Origin: Rhizobiales bacterium Ga0077545 | Lineage (GTDB): Bacteria > Pseudomonadota > Alphaproteobacteria > Rhizobiales > Methylopilaceae | Direction: 5' to 3' | Assembly (NCBI GenBank): GCA_001464335.1 | Contig: LNEV01000009.1 | Location: 248,001-312,000 of the forward strand | Length of the DNA: 64,000 bases | Part shown: piece after piece, positions 34,922 through 44,011 of the stretch | How positions within the stretch are numbered: position 1 is the first letter of the stretch | How the letters are laid out: every line of letters starts with the position of its first letter | Program-made: the position numbers and the translations under genes | Notes under the pieces: generated by a model | Databases searched by the model: none | Seen by the model: only the letters and a program-made list of their open reading frames with translations | What the model was told of the DNA's origin: nothing

Positions 34922-36097
34922 TCAGGCGCTCAGCCTGCGGCGCACGAACAGGGTGATGACAGCGCCTGTCGTGCAGACGACAAGAAACACCCATCCGGCC
35001 AGTGCACCGGCCTGAATGCCGGACAGAAGAACGCCGATTGTGCAGCCCAGCGCGATCATCGCGCCCCAGCCCATCAATATTCCGCCGACGACATTGCGCG
35101 CGATCTGTCCGAGGGACGGCACGGCAAGCGCGAACTGGCCGGACGCCAGAGCCGCTGCGAGGCTGCCGAGGACAAGGCCGGAAATGAGGTAGCCGTTCGG
35201 AGACAGGAGCGCCTCTCCAATCGCCGTGGCGCAGCCGCGAAACGTGTCGAGGCTGTACAGCGTGTCGGGGAGAACTTGCGCGTTGCTGGCGGCTTTGCGG
35301 GCCCAGCTTCCGAGCTGTGAGGTGACGCCGAGCGGCGCGAACCGCAGATAGGCGAATGTGCCGATCACGCCCACGAGGACACCGCCGACGATGGGCGGCC
35401 AGCGGGTGACTAAGAGGGACTTCAACGCCGCACCGGCGCCCGCCTGATGCACGGGCTGCGCCGGTGTGGCACGCCCGTACCAGAGCGCAAGGAGAGCGAG
35501 CGCGGCCAGCGCCGTGAGCGAGACCGCGAGTGCGCCCGCATAACCCAGATGATGCGGAAGCCAGATGACCGGGCCTGTCGCGAGGTCCGCGAGGAACAGG
35601 TTGTTCCAGCTCAAAAAGCCGAGAATGAAGCCGATGAAGGCCCCGCCCAGCGCAAAGACGGAAGCAAGATTTCCCTCGCCGAGACGGTAGATGTGCGCGG
35701 AAATGCACGAGCCCGCAATGGCCATGCCGACGCCGAAAGCGAGGGCGCCGATGGCAAGGGCCGCACTGACGGGGCCGATATGGGCTGTCGGGGGGAGGCG
35801 GTCTGCGGCCGGGACCGGAAGCCACATGCCGAAGATGACGAAATAGCCGACAAGCCCCGCCGCGAGCGCCGCGAGGATCGACAGCACGCCGCGCGGGTCG
35901 CGCGCCTCGACGAGATCGCGCAGATTGCACAGAAAGCAGAAGCGCGCGCGCTGAAGCACGATGCCGAGCGCCGCTCCCGTGAGCAGCGCAAACGCGAGCT
36001 GGCGGCTTGGCCCGCCCTCGGCGTCCATACGAAGGGCAAGGAAAGCAAGGCCTCCGAAAAGCAGGCCCGGGAGCAGAATTCGCAGCGGGAGACTCAT
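34922..36097 (-). CDS. YeeE/YedE-type thiosulfate/sulfur transporter
   Basis: 391 residues, about ten hydrophobic helices, arranged as two related halves. Conserved cysteines lie in RARFCFLCNLRD, GSCISAHIYRLGEG and ALGCTIGVLLSG, the positions used by YeeE (TsuA) to relay thiosulfate through the membrane. ATG at 36097 has AAGGG upstream; a TTG at 36115 is less likely. A periplasmic sulfurtransferase gene lies just upstream on the same strand but behind a terminator, so the two are neighbours in function rather than one mRNA. Confidence 0.9.
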   Translation of the reverse strand: MSLPLRILLPGLLFGGLAFLALRMDAEGGPSRQLAFALLTGAALGIVLQRARFCFLCNLRDLVEARDPRGVLSILAALAAGLVGYFVIFGMWLPVPAADRLPPTAHIGPVSAALAIGALAFGVGMAIAGSCISAHIYRLGEGNLASVFALGGAFIGFILGFLSWNNLFLADLATGPVIWLPHHLGYAGALAVSLTALAALALLALWYGRATPAQPVHQAGAGAALKSLLVTRWPPIVGGVLVGVIGTFAYLRFAPLGVTSQLGSWARKAASNAQVLPDTLYSLDTFRGCATAIGEALLSPNGYLISGLVLGSLAAALASGQFALAVPSLGQIARNVVGGILMGWGAMIALGCTIGVLLSGIQAGALAGWVFLVVCTTGAVITLFVRRRLSA

Positions 36098-36119
36098 CGT
36101 GCCCTTATAGCCCAACGAA

Positions 36120-36150
36120 CGAAAAGGGGCGCGTCCGAAGACGCGCCCGA
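36120..36150 (-). terminator. Intrinsic terminator between sulfurtransferase and YeeE genes
   Basis: GGGCGCGTC, loop CGAA/TTCG, GACGCGCCC; on the minus strand it is followed by CCTTTTCGTT. Ends the sulfurtransferase transcript. Confidence 0.8.
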
Positions 36151-36187
36151 AGTCGAGACAGGAAGATTAAGACAAACACTCAGGCGC

Positions 36188-37111
36188 TTACTTTCCTTGC
36201 CAGACCGTGCCGGCAAGATTGGTGATCGGCACGCCGACGGCGTTTCCATATTCGGTCCACGAGCCATCGTAGTTTTTCACGTCGTAGCCGAGGATCTTGG
36301 CGAGGGCGAACCAGGTGTGGCTGGAACGCTCGCCGATGCGGCAATAGGTGATGACCGGCTGCTTGCCGTCGATTCCGATTTCGGCGAAGGCCTTCTGCAG
36401 GTCTTCCTTCGACTTGAACGTACCGTCCTCGTTGACGGCCTTGCCCCAGGGGAAGTTCACGGCCGTCGGGATGTGGCCGGCGCGAACAGACAATTCCTTG
36501 ATGCCTTCCGGCGCAAGGATTTCACCGCTGAATTCCTTGGGGCCGCGGATGTCGACGAGCTTGGTGGCCTTGTCTTCGCCTTCGGCGACTTTCAGCACAT
36601 CGGGGAAGCGGGCGCGCAGCGAGGTATCAGCCGCCGGGACATCCACCTTGGTCTCCTTGTGGGAGGGAACGGAGCTGTCGAGCGGCAGGCCCTTCGCCTC
36701 CCAGAGCTTGCGTCCGCCGTCGAGCAGCTTCACCCGGTCGCCCTGCCCATAGACGTCGAATATCCAGGCACCCCAGGCGGCGAACCAGTTGTTGTTGTCG
36801 CCGTACAGAACGATGGTGGTGTCCTTGTCGACGCCGGCCGCGCCGAGAAGCTTTTCAAAATTTTCTTCCGAGGCGATGTCGCGGCGGACCGGATCGACGA
36901 GATCGGTGTGCCAGCGGATGTTCACCGCGCCGGGGATGTGGCCGCGCTCGTAAACGCCGGGATCGACGCTCACTTCGAAGATGCGGACCTTGGGATTGTC
37001 GAGGTTCTTTTGAACCCAATCCGCCGAAACCAGCGGGCCATCGGCTGCGAGAGCCGGAACGCTTGCGGAGAGGGCGAGAACGGCTCCGCCCAGCCAAGAT
37101 TTCAGAGACAT
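36188..37111 (-). CDS. Periplasmic thiosulfate sulfurtransferase (two rhodanese domains)
   Basis: 307 residues. Signal peptide (SWLGGAVLALSASVPALAA), an inactive N-terminal rhodanese domain (the loop reads LYGDNNNWF) and an active C-terminal domain with Cys257 in YCRIGERSSHTW. It transfers sulfane sulfur from thiosulfate or mercaptopyruvate to a thiophilic acceptor. The CRIGERS loop resembles thiosulfate-specific enzymes more than CG(S/T)GVT mercaptopyruvate enzymes. The 124-base upstream region is the most AT-rich of the area and should hold the promoter. Confidence 0.92.
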   Translation of the reverse strand: MSLKSWLGGAVLALSASVPALAADGPLVSADWVQKNLDNPKVRIFEVSVDPGVYERGHIPGAVNIRWHTDLVDPVRRDIASEENFEKLLGAAGVDKDTTIVLYGDNNNWFAAWGAWIFDVYGQGDRVKLLDGGRKLWEAKGLPLDSSVPSHKETKVDVPAADTSLRARFPDVLKVAEGEDKATKLVDIRGPKEFSGEILAPEGIKELSVRAGHIPTAVNFPWGKAVNEDGTFKSKEDLQKAFAEIGIDGKQPVITYCRIGERSSHTWFALAKILGYDVKNYDGSWTEYGNAVGVPITNLAGTVWQGK

Positions 37112-37235
37112 CTAATCCTCCCGAAGGCAGCACCAGCCGCTGCCATGAAGGAGTTTTCACATTGTCGATCCGTCCGGTCAATAATAAAAACGATTTAACG
37201 TAGTAATACGGTGTATAATAACATTTAAAAAATGT

Positions 37236-39092
37236 TTATTGAGCCGCCTCGGCACTTGCGAGGCTTTGGCTGACTTCGAGCCACAATTCTTCGGCCTCGC
37301 CGTGGGCCTGGCCGAGATCGGCGCGCTTTTTGGCGAGCTTGGCGGCTTTGTCCGGATCGCGTGCATACAGGCCGGGATCGGCGAGTTCCGTATCGAGGCG
37401 GGAGAGCTCCGGCTCCAGCTTCGCCATCAGGGTTTCGATCTCTTTCAGCTTGTGGCGAAGGGTCGATGGCGACACGCGCTTCGCCGTGCTGGGGGCCGCC
37501 GCCGTTTTCGGCTCCGGGTCGCCGCGCGCGGCGCGAAGAACGATCTTCTGGTAATCCTCCAAAGTTCCGTCGAACGGCTTTACCGTGCCGTGCTGCACCA
37601 GCCACAATTCGTCCGCACAGGCGTCGAGGAGATGCCGGTCATGGCTGACCAGAATGACGGCGCCTTCGAACTCGTTGAGCGCGTCCACAAGCGCGGCGCG
37701 GCTGTCGATGTCCAAATGGTTGGTCGGCTCGTCGAGGATGAGGAGGTGAGGGGCCTCGAACACCGCAAGACCCATCGCAAGACGTGCCTTTTCGCCACCC
37801 GACAGCGATTTCACGGGCACGTCGGCACGCGCGCCTGAAAAGCCGATGCGCGCCACGCGGCCGCGCACCTGCGCCTCGCCGGCGGTCGAGGGCATGCGCG
37901 TGCGAATGTGCTGATAAGGCGTTTCGTCGAGTTTCAGCCCTTCGACCGTATGCTGCGCGAAATAACCGACCTTCATGCGCGAGGATGCCGTCATCGTGCC
38001 TTCCATGGCCTGAAGCTCGCCGGCCAGCAGCTTCGACAATGTCGACTTGCCGTTGCCGTTCGCGCCCAGAAGCCCGATGCGCTCGTCAGGTGCGAGCGAG
38101 AGGCTGAGCTTTTTCAGGATGATCTTGTCGCCGTAGCCCGTTGACACACGATCGAGCGCCACCAGCGGCGGCGCGAGCGGCTTGTCGTAGGGCGGGATGT
38201 AGAACGGCGGCACGTCGTTTTCGATGGACACGGAAATCGTTTCCATCTTTTCGAGGCGCTTGACGCGCGACTGCGCCTGCTTGGCCTTCGAGGCCTTGGC
38301 CTTGAAGCGGTTGATGAAGACCTGCAGCTTTTCCTTCTCGTCGTCCTGCTTCTTCTTTGCCTTTACATCGAGCGCGAGCTTTTCGCGGCGCTGGCGGTCG
38401 AAGCTCGTGAAGTTGCCGCGGTACAGGACGAACTTGCTCTGATCGAAATGCAGGATGTGATCGACGGACGCGTCGAGCAGGTCGCGGTCATGGCTGATGA
38501 CGAGAACGGTGCGCGGATAACGCGCGAGATAATCCTGAAGCCAGAGCGTGCCTTCGAGGTCGAGATGGTTTGTTGGCTCGTCGAGCAGAAGCAGATCGGG
38601 CTCCGCGAACAGAACCGCCGCCAGCGCAACGCGCATGCGCCAGCCGCCCGAGAACGAGGAACACGGGCGCTGCTGCGCCTCGGCATCGAAACCGAGACCC
38701 GAGAGAATGCGCGCGGCACGCGAGGGCGCCGTGTGGGCGTCGATGTCGACGAGGCGCATGTGGATGTCGCCGATGCGCTCGGGATCGGTCGCGGTCTCGG
38801 CCTCGGCCAGAAGCGCCGTGCGTTCGGTGTCTGCCGCGAGCACACGGTCCAGAAGGCTGTCCGGCCCGGACGGCGCTTCCTGCGCGACGCGGCCGAAGCG
38901 AGCACCTTTCGGCAGATAGATGTCGCCGTCGTCCGGCCCGATATCGCCGGCCACGGCCTTGAAGAACGTCGTCTTGCCGGTGCCGTTGCGGCCGACGATG
39001 CCGACGCGCGCGCCTTCCGGGATCATGACGGAGGCGTGGTCCACGAGGGTGCGGCCCGCAATGCGGAGGGTGAGATCTGTAACCTGAAGCAT
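37236..39092 (-). CDS. ABC-F family ATPase (Uup/YheS type)
   Basis: 618 residues with two ABC domains and no membrane helices. Walker A motifs GRNGTGKT and GANGNGKS, signature motifs FSGGWRMR and LSGGEKAR, Walker B LLLDEPTNHLD and LILDEPTNHLD. A charged linker (KAKASKAKQAQSRVKRLEK) lies between the domains and a coiled coil at the C-terminus (about 545-615). ABC-F proteins act on the ribosome E site. Start ATG at 39092 begins MLQVTDLTL; an upstream in-frame ATG gives 15 extra non-conserved residues. Confidence 0.93.
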   Translation of the reverse strand: MLQVTDLTLRIAGRTLVDHASVMIPEGARVGIVGRNGTGKTTFFKAVAGDIGPDDGDIYLPKGARFGRVAQEAPSGPDSLLDRVLAADTERTALLAEAETATDPERIGDIHMRLVDIDAHTAPSRAARILSGLGFDAEAQQRPCSSFSGGWRMRVALAAVLFAEPDLLLLDEPTNHLDLEGTLWLQDYLARYPRTVLVISHDRDLLDASVDHILHFDQSKFVLYRGNFTSFDRQRREKLALDVKAKKKQDDEKEKLQVFINRFKAKASKAKQAQSRVKRLEKMETISVSIENDVPPFYIPPYDKPLAPPLVALDRVSTGYGDKIILKKLSLSLAPDERIGLLGANGNGKSTLSKLLAGELQAMEGTMTASSRMKVGYFAQHTVEGLKLDETPYQHIRTRMPSTAGEAQVRGRVARIGFSGARADVPVKSLSGGEKARLAMGLAVFEAPHLLILDEPTNHLDIDSRAALVDALNEFEGAVILVSHDRHLLDACADELWLVQHGTVKPFDGTLEDYQKIVLRAARGDPEPKTAAAPSTAKRVSPSTLRHKLKEIETLMAKLEPELSRLDTELADPGLYARDPDKAAKLAKKRADLGQAHGEAEELWLEVSQSLASAEAAQ

Positions 39093-39227
39093 GGGGCGTG
39101 TTTTGGCCGGGTTTTCCGTCGCACACAAGTCACGCAACCGCGTGGAGAATCTTGGGCCGTCAGCAGCCTGTCATTGTGTGAATAACCCTGTTAACATCTT
39201 GTTAATAACTTTGACGGCGAGGCGCTA

Positions 39228-40454
39228 ATGTGCGTCGGGGGCAGGCTGTTCGCAGGGCTGATTCTACTCGCGTCGTTTGGCGCGAGCCCCTGTTTCGCGC
39301 TCGAAAGCTCCGGAGAAGCCGTCGCCGTCGTGCAGGCGACATCGGCCGCAGGGCCCGGCGGCACGCGCATGTTGGCCGAAACCCAGCCCGTCTACAGCGG
39401 GGACACGATCTCCACCGGCGGTGCCGGGCTGGCCCAAATCCGCTTCCGCGACGAGACGCGGCTGGTGGTCGGCCCGAATTCTCATGTCGTCATCGACCGC
39501 TTCGTGCTTGCCGCCGACACATCGGCTTCGGGCGCCAGCATCCGGTTTGCGAAAGGCACGTTCCGGTTTATCACCGGGTCCGGTGCGAGTTCGAATTACC
39601 GGCTGCAGACGCCCACCGCGACGGTCGGCATTCGCGGCACCGAGATCGACATTTCCGTGGGCGGGAAATCCGGCACCGCGGTCGTCGTCTATGAGGGGGC
39701 CGTCGAGGTTTGCAGCCGCGCGAGCGGCCAATGCGTCATCATCGACAGCTCTTGTTCCGCCGCGCGTGTCGCGCCGGGCGGCGGCGTTTCGGTTCCGAAT
39801 TCGCGCCTCGACCGCAGCGCGCTGATTAACGCGTCCTTCCCGATGGCGCGAAACCAGAGTGCGCTGCGGCGCGGCTTCAAGGTCAATACGGGAGGGTGCG
39901 GCACCCCCCAGGGCAGCCCGCCCGCAAAGGGCGCGCCGCAAAAGGCCAGCTTCAGGGCGGCTGCCATGCCGCCCGCCGAGCCGGAACCGGAGCCCGACCC
40001 CAAGCCCTCGAAGCCGCACAAGGGCCATCACCACCATCATCACAGCAAGCACAAGGATCGTCATGACCGTCATCACGCCCGCCACGATGATGGACGCAGG
40101 CATGGGCAGCATGCGGACAACCGGCGCGGGCATCGAACTGGAGAACATGGACGGCGCGGCGACGATGAGGGTCGCGATGGCCGGCATGGTGCGCGTGGTG
40201 GCGACCGGAGTGGAAAAGGCGATCATGGCCGTGGAGCCGGAAAAGGTGGCGGCCATGCCGATGGCCGCGGCCACGGATCTGCCGGACGAGGAGGCGAGGG
40301 GCGGGGAGGTGATGGCCGGGGCGGGGAAGGCCGGGGCGGCCATGGCGCTTCAGGCAGCAAGGATGGCGGCAGCCATTCCGGTCGAGGCGGCGGAGGCCGG
40401 GGTGGCAAGGGCGACGGCGGAGGCCGGGGCGGTGGGGGCGGACGCGGGCGTTAG
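39228..40454 (+). CDS. FecR-domain secreted protein with His/Gly/Arg-rich tail
   Basis: 408 residues. Signal peptide (RLFAGLILLASFGASPCFA), then a FecR domain (about 50-165) with DETRLVVGPNSHVVID and the hallmark TPTATVGIRGTEIDI. From about residue 245 the protein becomes proline-rich and then extremely low-complexity: a run of six histidines, mixed H/K/R/D, and finally RGG/GGRG repeats to the end. Free-standing FecR proteins in this order are secreted or surface-linked and of unknown role. The tail suggests metal or polyanion binding but that is inference. GAGG precedes the ATG. Confidence 0.87.
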   Translation: MCVGGRLFAGLILLASFGASPCFALESSGEAVAVVQATSAAGPGGTRMLAETQPVYSGDTISTGGAGLAQIRFRDETRLVVGPNSHVVIDRFVLAADTSASGASIRFAKGTFRFITGSGASSNYRLQTPTATVGIRGTEIDISVGGKSGTAVVVYEGAVEVCSRASGQCVIIDSSCSAARVAPGGGVSVPNSRLDRSALINASFPMARNQSALRRGFKVNTGGCGTPQGSPPAKGAPQKASFRAAAMPPAEPEPEPDPKPSKPHKGHHHHHHSKHKDRHDRHHARHDDGRRHGQHADNRRGHRTGEHGRRGDDEGRDGRHGARGGDRSGKGDHGRGAGKGGGHADGRGHGSAGRGGEGRGGDGRGGEGRGGHGASGSKDGGSHSGRGGGGRGGKGDGGGRGGGGGRGR

Positions 40455-40658
40455 CCCCTCGAGAGGCTAAGAATTCCAGCCAACCGCACGCGAGATTTCA
40501 CGTCCATTTTCGAAGGAGCTTCCAGCTCAGGTCTCTCCCGGATGCGGCGTCGCGCCGCGCCTTCGTGTGGCTGTTGCGCGCCGTCACGGCAACAAACCGG
40601 TTGATCCCTGAATATACCGTGGTAGAAGTACCGATAGCTGTTCCCCGTCCGGTTTCTG

Positions 40659-40688
40659 TTGCGACGGTTGGAGGGCGCTGTGTATAAG
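40659..40688 (+). promoter_or_regulatory. ndk: Candidate ndk promoter
   Basis: TTGCGA (40659-40664), 18-nt spacer, TATAAG (40683-40688), 38 nt before the ndk ATG. The 272-base gap behind the FecR gene also has a GCGGCG/CGCCGC hairpin near 40542-40555 and a fragment CCTCTCCCACAAG (about 40693-40705) matching the fabD-fabG palindrome. Confidence 0.55.
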
Positions 40689-40726
40689 GCGCCCCTCTCC
40701 CACAAGCAGCATTCAGGACGTTAAAA

Positions 40727-41149
40727 ATGGCTCTGGAACGTACGTTTTCGATCATCAAGCCCGATGCGACGCGTCGCAACATCACCGGCAAGGTCATCGA
40801 TCGGATCGAAAGCTCCGGTCTGCGTGTCATTGCATCGAAGCGTCTTCATATGAGCCGCGCGCAGGCCGAAGAATTCTACGGCGCCCACAAGGAGCGTTCG
40901 TTCTTCGGTGAGCTCGTCGAGTTCATGATTTCCGGCCCTGTCGTCGTCCAGGTTCTCGAGGGCGAGAACGCCATCGCGAAATACCGCGATGTGATGGGCG
41001 CGACCAACCCGGCCAATGCCGATGCCGGCACGATCCGCAAGGATTTCGCCGAGAGCATCGAAGCCAATTCAGTGCACGGTTCGGACTCGCCGGAAGCGGC
41101 GCAGACCGAGATCAAGTTCTTCTTTAACGACAACGAGATCGTGGGCTGA
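40727..41149 (+). CDS. ndk: Nucleoside diphosphate kinase
   Basis: 140 residues, full length. [14 protein letters not shown] opens the protein and the phosphate-accepting His117 is in NSVHGSDS. It equalises nucleoside triphosphate pools by transfer from ATP. The C-terminal [13 protein letters not shown] is typical of alphaproteobacterial enzymes. Own promoter likely. Confidence 0.98.
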   Translation: MALERTFSIIKPDATRRNITGKVIDRIESSGLRVIASKRLHMSRAQAEEFYGAHKERSFFGELVEFMISGPVVVQVLEGENAIAKYRDVMGATNPANADAGTIRKDFAESIEANSVHGSDSPEAAQTEIKFFFNDNEIVG

Positions 41150-41229
41150 GCTTCGTCATGAAGCTCTGAACCTCGGCGATATCGGAAACGCATGCCCTGG
41201 GTGGGCATATATCGGGAGGCTAGAGTTTC

Positions 41230-41949
41230 ATGGAAGGTCATTGGGCCGTCGACTTCACGTCGGCACAATTCTGGATCGCGTTGGGCCAGATCATCTGGAT
41301 CAACGCGCTTCTCTCCGGCGACAACGCCGTTGTTATCGCACTTGCATGCCGTGGCTTGCCTGATCAGCAGCGCAAGCTCGGCATGTTTTTCGGTGCCGGG
41401 GCCGCCATCGTGCTCCGTATCTTCTTCACCATCATCATCGTCTATCTGCTCGGCATTCCGTACCTGAAGATCATCGGTGCGGCGGCGCTGCTCTGGATTG
41501 CTCTCGATCTCGTGCTGCCGAAAGACCACGGTGACGATTCGTCGGTGAAATCCTCCGAAACGCTGCTCAAGGCGGTCGGAACGATCGCGCTCGCGGACGT
41601 GGTGATGAGCCTCGACAACGTCATTGCCATTGCAGGCGTTGCGAACGGCAACTGGACGCTCATCATTCTGGGCCTTGTGATCTCGATTCCGATGATCATC
41701 GCGGGTTCCGCGATTATCCTGGCGCTGATCGACCGCTTCCCCGTCATCGTATGGGCGGGCGCGGCACTCCTCGGCTTCGTCGCGGGCGAGATGTTGATCT
41801 CGGACGTCGCCATTGCGAGCCGCTTCGGCGAGGAATTCCAGCACGCGTGGGAACTGCCGCTCGGCATCCTGTTCGCGGTCGGCGTGGTGGCTGTCGGTTA
41901 CGCGATCGTGCGCCTGCGCAAGCAGCGCGCCGTCGAAAGCGTGCACTGA
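41230..41949 (+). CDS. TerC family membrane protein (YjbE type)
   Basis: 239 residues, about seven hydrophobic helices, with the two conserved aspartate-bearing motifs NALLSGDNAVVIALA and ADVVMSLDNVIAIAG. TerC/YjbE/YkoY proteins export manganese or help load metal onto secreted proteins; others confer tellurite resistance. GGGAGG is about 8 nt upstream. The 80-base leader was checked for a yybP-ykoY manganese riboswitch and none was seen. It is followed by a strong terminator. Confidence 0.9.
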   Translation: MEGHWAVDFTSAQFWIALGQIIWINALLSGDNAVVIALACRGLPDQQRKLGMFFGAGAAIVLRIFFTIIIVYLLGIPYLKIIGAAALLWIALDLVLPKDHGDDSSVKSSETLLKAVGTIALADVVMSLDNVIAIAGVANGNWTLIILGLVISIPMIIAGSAIILALIDRFPVIVWAGAALLGFVAGEMLISDVAIASRFGEEFQHAWELPLGILFAVGVVAVGYAIVRLRKQRAVESVH

Positions 41950-41994
41950 CAATCCACAGGCGGTTTGATCAACACCGCGTGTGTGCATCTTGCG

Positions 41995-42026
41995 AGCGGG
42001 TAGCCTTCGGGCTACCCGCTTTTTTG
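41995..42026 (+). terminator. Intrinsic terminator after the TerC gene
   Basis: AGCGGGTAGCC, loop TTCG, GGCTACCCGCT then TTTTTG: 11-bp perfect stem. Confidence 0.93.
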
Positions 42027-42046
42027 TTGTGGCGGGAGGCTGTTCG

Positions 42047-42337
42047 ATGATGCGGTTTGGATTGGTGCTTGGTGCGATGCTCGTGGCGATGCCGGCAATG
42101 GCCCAGAAGGCTCCGGCGGCAGGGCCGACGCGCGACAAGATACGTCTCGCCATTCTCGACCAGTGCGTCCTGACGCAATCGGGCAAGCTCGCGGCAGAGG
42201 GCGCCGGGCCGAAATGCGGCTGCTATGCCCGTGCTATGTCCAAGGCGCTGACGGACGAGGAAGTGGCCGGCTACAGGAAATCGCTGCCCAAGCGTCTCGC
42301 CGACCAGTCCCAGACGATCTTCGCAGGCTGCAAGTAA
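42047..42337 (+). CDS. Small secreted four-cysteine protein
   Basis: 96 residues. Signal peptide (GLVLGAMLVAMPAMAQ), then a mature domain of about 75 residues with four cysteines: ILDQC, KCGC and the last-but-one residue GCK, spaced for two disulfides. The core is helical (YARAMSKALTDEEVAGYRKS). This resembles small periplasmic proteins of Hyphomicrobiales with no assigned function. GGGAGG upstream of the ATG fixes the start. It ends 1 nt before the convergent purN stop. Confidence 0.8.
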   Translation: MMRFGLVLGAMLVAMPAMAQKAPAAGPTRDKIRLAILDQCVLTQSGKLAAEGAGPKCGCYARAMSKALTDEEVAGYRKSLPKRLADQSQTIFAGCK

Positions 42338-42338
42338 G

Positions 42339-42944
42339 TCAGGCCCTTACGATCTCATCGCCCTCGACCCGCACGCGGCCGGAGGCGACGAGTTCGAGTG
42401 CGTGCGGGTAGAGCTTGTGCTCTTCCAAGAGGACACGCGCGGCCAGTGTCTCCTCGGTGTCGCCAGGTAGGACCGGGACCTTGGCCTGACCGATGATCGG
42501 GCCTGAATCAACGTCCTGACGCACGAAATGCACCGTGCAGCCGTGCTCGCTCTTGCCCGCCTCCAGCGCGCGCCGGTGGGTGTGCAGGCCCTTGAAGTCC
42601 GGCAGCAGCGAAGGGTGGATGTTGATCATCCTGTTGTGCCACTGGCCGATGAGGTAGGGCGAGAGCAGCCGCATCCAGCCCGCCAGGCACACAAGCTCGA
42701 TACTGGCCTTTTCCAGTTCGGCATTTACGGCGCGCTCAAGACCCTCGCGGTCATGGGCCTTGTGATCGAACGAGATGGCCGCAATGCCTGCGGCCTTCGC
42801 TTTGGCGATGCCGCCTGCCTTATGATTGCTCGCGACGACGAGAACGATCTCGGCCGGATAATCGGGCCTGCGGCTCGCGGCGATGAGCGCTTCCATGTTG
42901 GAGCCGCCGCCCGAAATCAGGATCGCGGTACGCACTTTCGCCAT
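42339..42944 (-). CDS. purN: Phosphoribosylglycinamide formyltransferase
   Basis: 201 residues. Phosphate-binding ISGGGSNMEAL, the catalytic block RMINIHPSLLPDFKG and the aspartate in QDVDSGPIIG mark PurN. It formylates GAR with 10-formyl-THF in the third step of purine synthesis. Its ATG shares one base with the purM stop (TGATG), so the pair is coupled. Confidence 0.97.
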   Translation of the reverse strand: MAKVRTAILISGGGSNMEALIAASRRPDYPAEIVLVVASNHKAGGIAKAKAAGIAAISFDHKAHDREGLERAVNAELEKASIELVCLAGWMRLLSPYLIGQWHNRMINIHPSLLPDFKGLHTHRRALEAGKSEHGCTVHFVRQDVDSGPIIGQAKVPVLPGDTEETLAARVLLEEHKLYPHALELVASGRVRVEGDEIVRA

Positions 42945-44011
42945 CAGAAGGCGAGGTCGAGCGTGCCGGAGGTTTCGACCGCGCTCGTTGCCGAGGGAAC
43001 GACCTCGCCGAGGCAGATGACGGTTTCGCCTGCCGTGCGGAACATCTGCGCGACTTCATCGGCCTCACTGGCCGTAACGACGGCGATCATGCCGATGCCG
43101 CAGTTGAAGGTGCGGAGCATTTCAGCTTCAGCAACATTGCCGGTCGCGGCCAGCCAGCGGAACACGCCGGGCGTGTCGATGGCGTGAAGGTCGAGCTTCA
43201 CGCCGAGGCCTTCCGGCAGGATGCGCGGAATATTGTCGGGGAAGCCGCCGCCCGTGATGTGCACGAGCCCCTTGAGCGCGGAGGTCTGCTTCAGAACGCC
43301 GAGGATCGACTTCACGTAGATGCGCGTGGGCGCCAGAAGCGCGCGGCCGAGGCTGACGGCCGGTGCGAACGGGGCAGGGGCATCCCAAACAAGGCCGGAC
43401 TTCTCGCGGATGCGGCGCACCAGCGAATAGCCGTTGGAATGCACGCCCGAGGAGGACAGGCCGAGCAGCACATCCCCTGCCGCAATGCCGCGTGGCAGCA
43501 ACGTGCCGCGTTCCGCCGCGCCGACCGCAAAGCCGCCGAGATCGTAATCGCCCTCGGCATACATTCCGGGCATTTCCGCCGTCTCGCCGCCGATAAGCGC
43601 GCAACCGGCCTCGACGCACCCCGCCGCGATGCCCTTGACGACATCGACACCGGTCTGCGGCGCCAGTTTTCCGCAGGCGAAATAATCGAGAAAGAACAGA
43701 GGCTCGGCGCCCTGAACGACCAGATCGTTGACGCTCATCGCCACCAGGTCGATGCCGATCGAATCGTGAATGCCGGTTTCGATGGCGATCTTGAGCTTCG
43801 TGCCGACGCCGTCCGTCGCCGCGACGAGGACGGGATCCTTGTAGCCCGTGGCCTTGAGGTCGAACACGCCGCCGAAGCCGCCGATCTCCGCATCCGCCCC
43901 GGGACGCCGCGTCGCGCGAACCAGCGGCTTGATGGCCTCCACCAGCGCATTGCCCGCGTCGATATCGACCCCCGCATCGCGGTAGGTCAGGCCCTTTTCC
44001 GTGTTCGACAT
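42944..44011 (-). CDS. purM: Phosphoribosylformylglycinamidine cyclo-ligase
   Basis: 355 residues. [17 protein letters not shown] at the start, [29 protein letters not shown] and [10 protein letters not shown] are the AIR synthetase signature blocks. It closes the imidazole ring in the fifth purine step. It heads the purM-purN unit; the 281-base divergent region to the next gene has no ORF, is AT-richer, and contains an ATTGCAA/TTGCAAT inverted pair around 44102-44133. Confidence 0.97.
   Translation of the reverse strand: MSNTEKGLTYRDAGVDIDAGNALVEAIKPLVRATRRPGADAEIGGFGGVFDLKATGYKDPVLVAATDGVGTKLKIAIETGIHDSIGIDLVAMSVNDLVVQGAEPLFFLDYFACGKLAPQTGVDVVKGIAAGCVEAGCALIGGETAEMPGMYAEGDYDLGGFAVGAAERGTLLPRGIAAGDVLLGLSSSGVHSNGYSLVRRIREKSGLVWDAPAPFAPAVSLGRALLAPTRIYVKSILGVLKQTSALKGLVHITGGGFPDNIPRILPEGLGVKLDLHAIDTPGVFRWLAATGNVAEAEMLRTFNCGIGMIAVVTASEADEVAQMFRTAGETVICLGEVVPSATSAVETSGTLDLAF

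Noticed and set aside
41150-41229. Possible yybP-ykoY manganese riboswitch ahead of the TerC gene
   Set aside because: The leader is only 80 nt and lacks the conserved paired loops of that riboswitch class.
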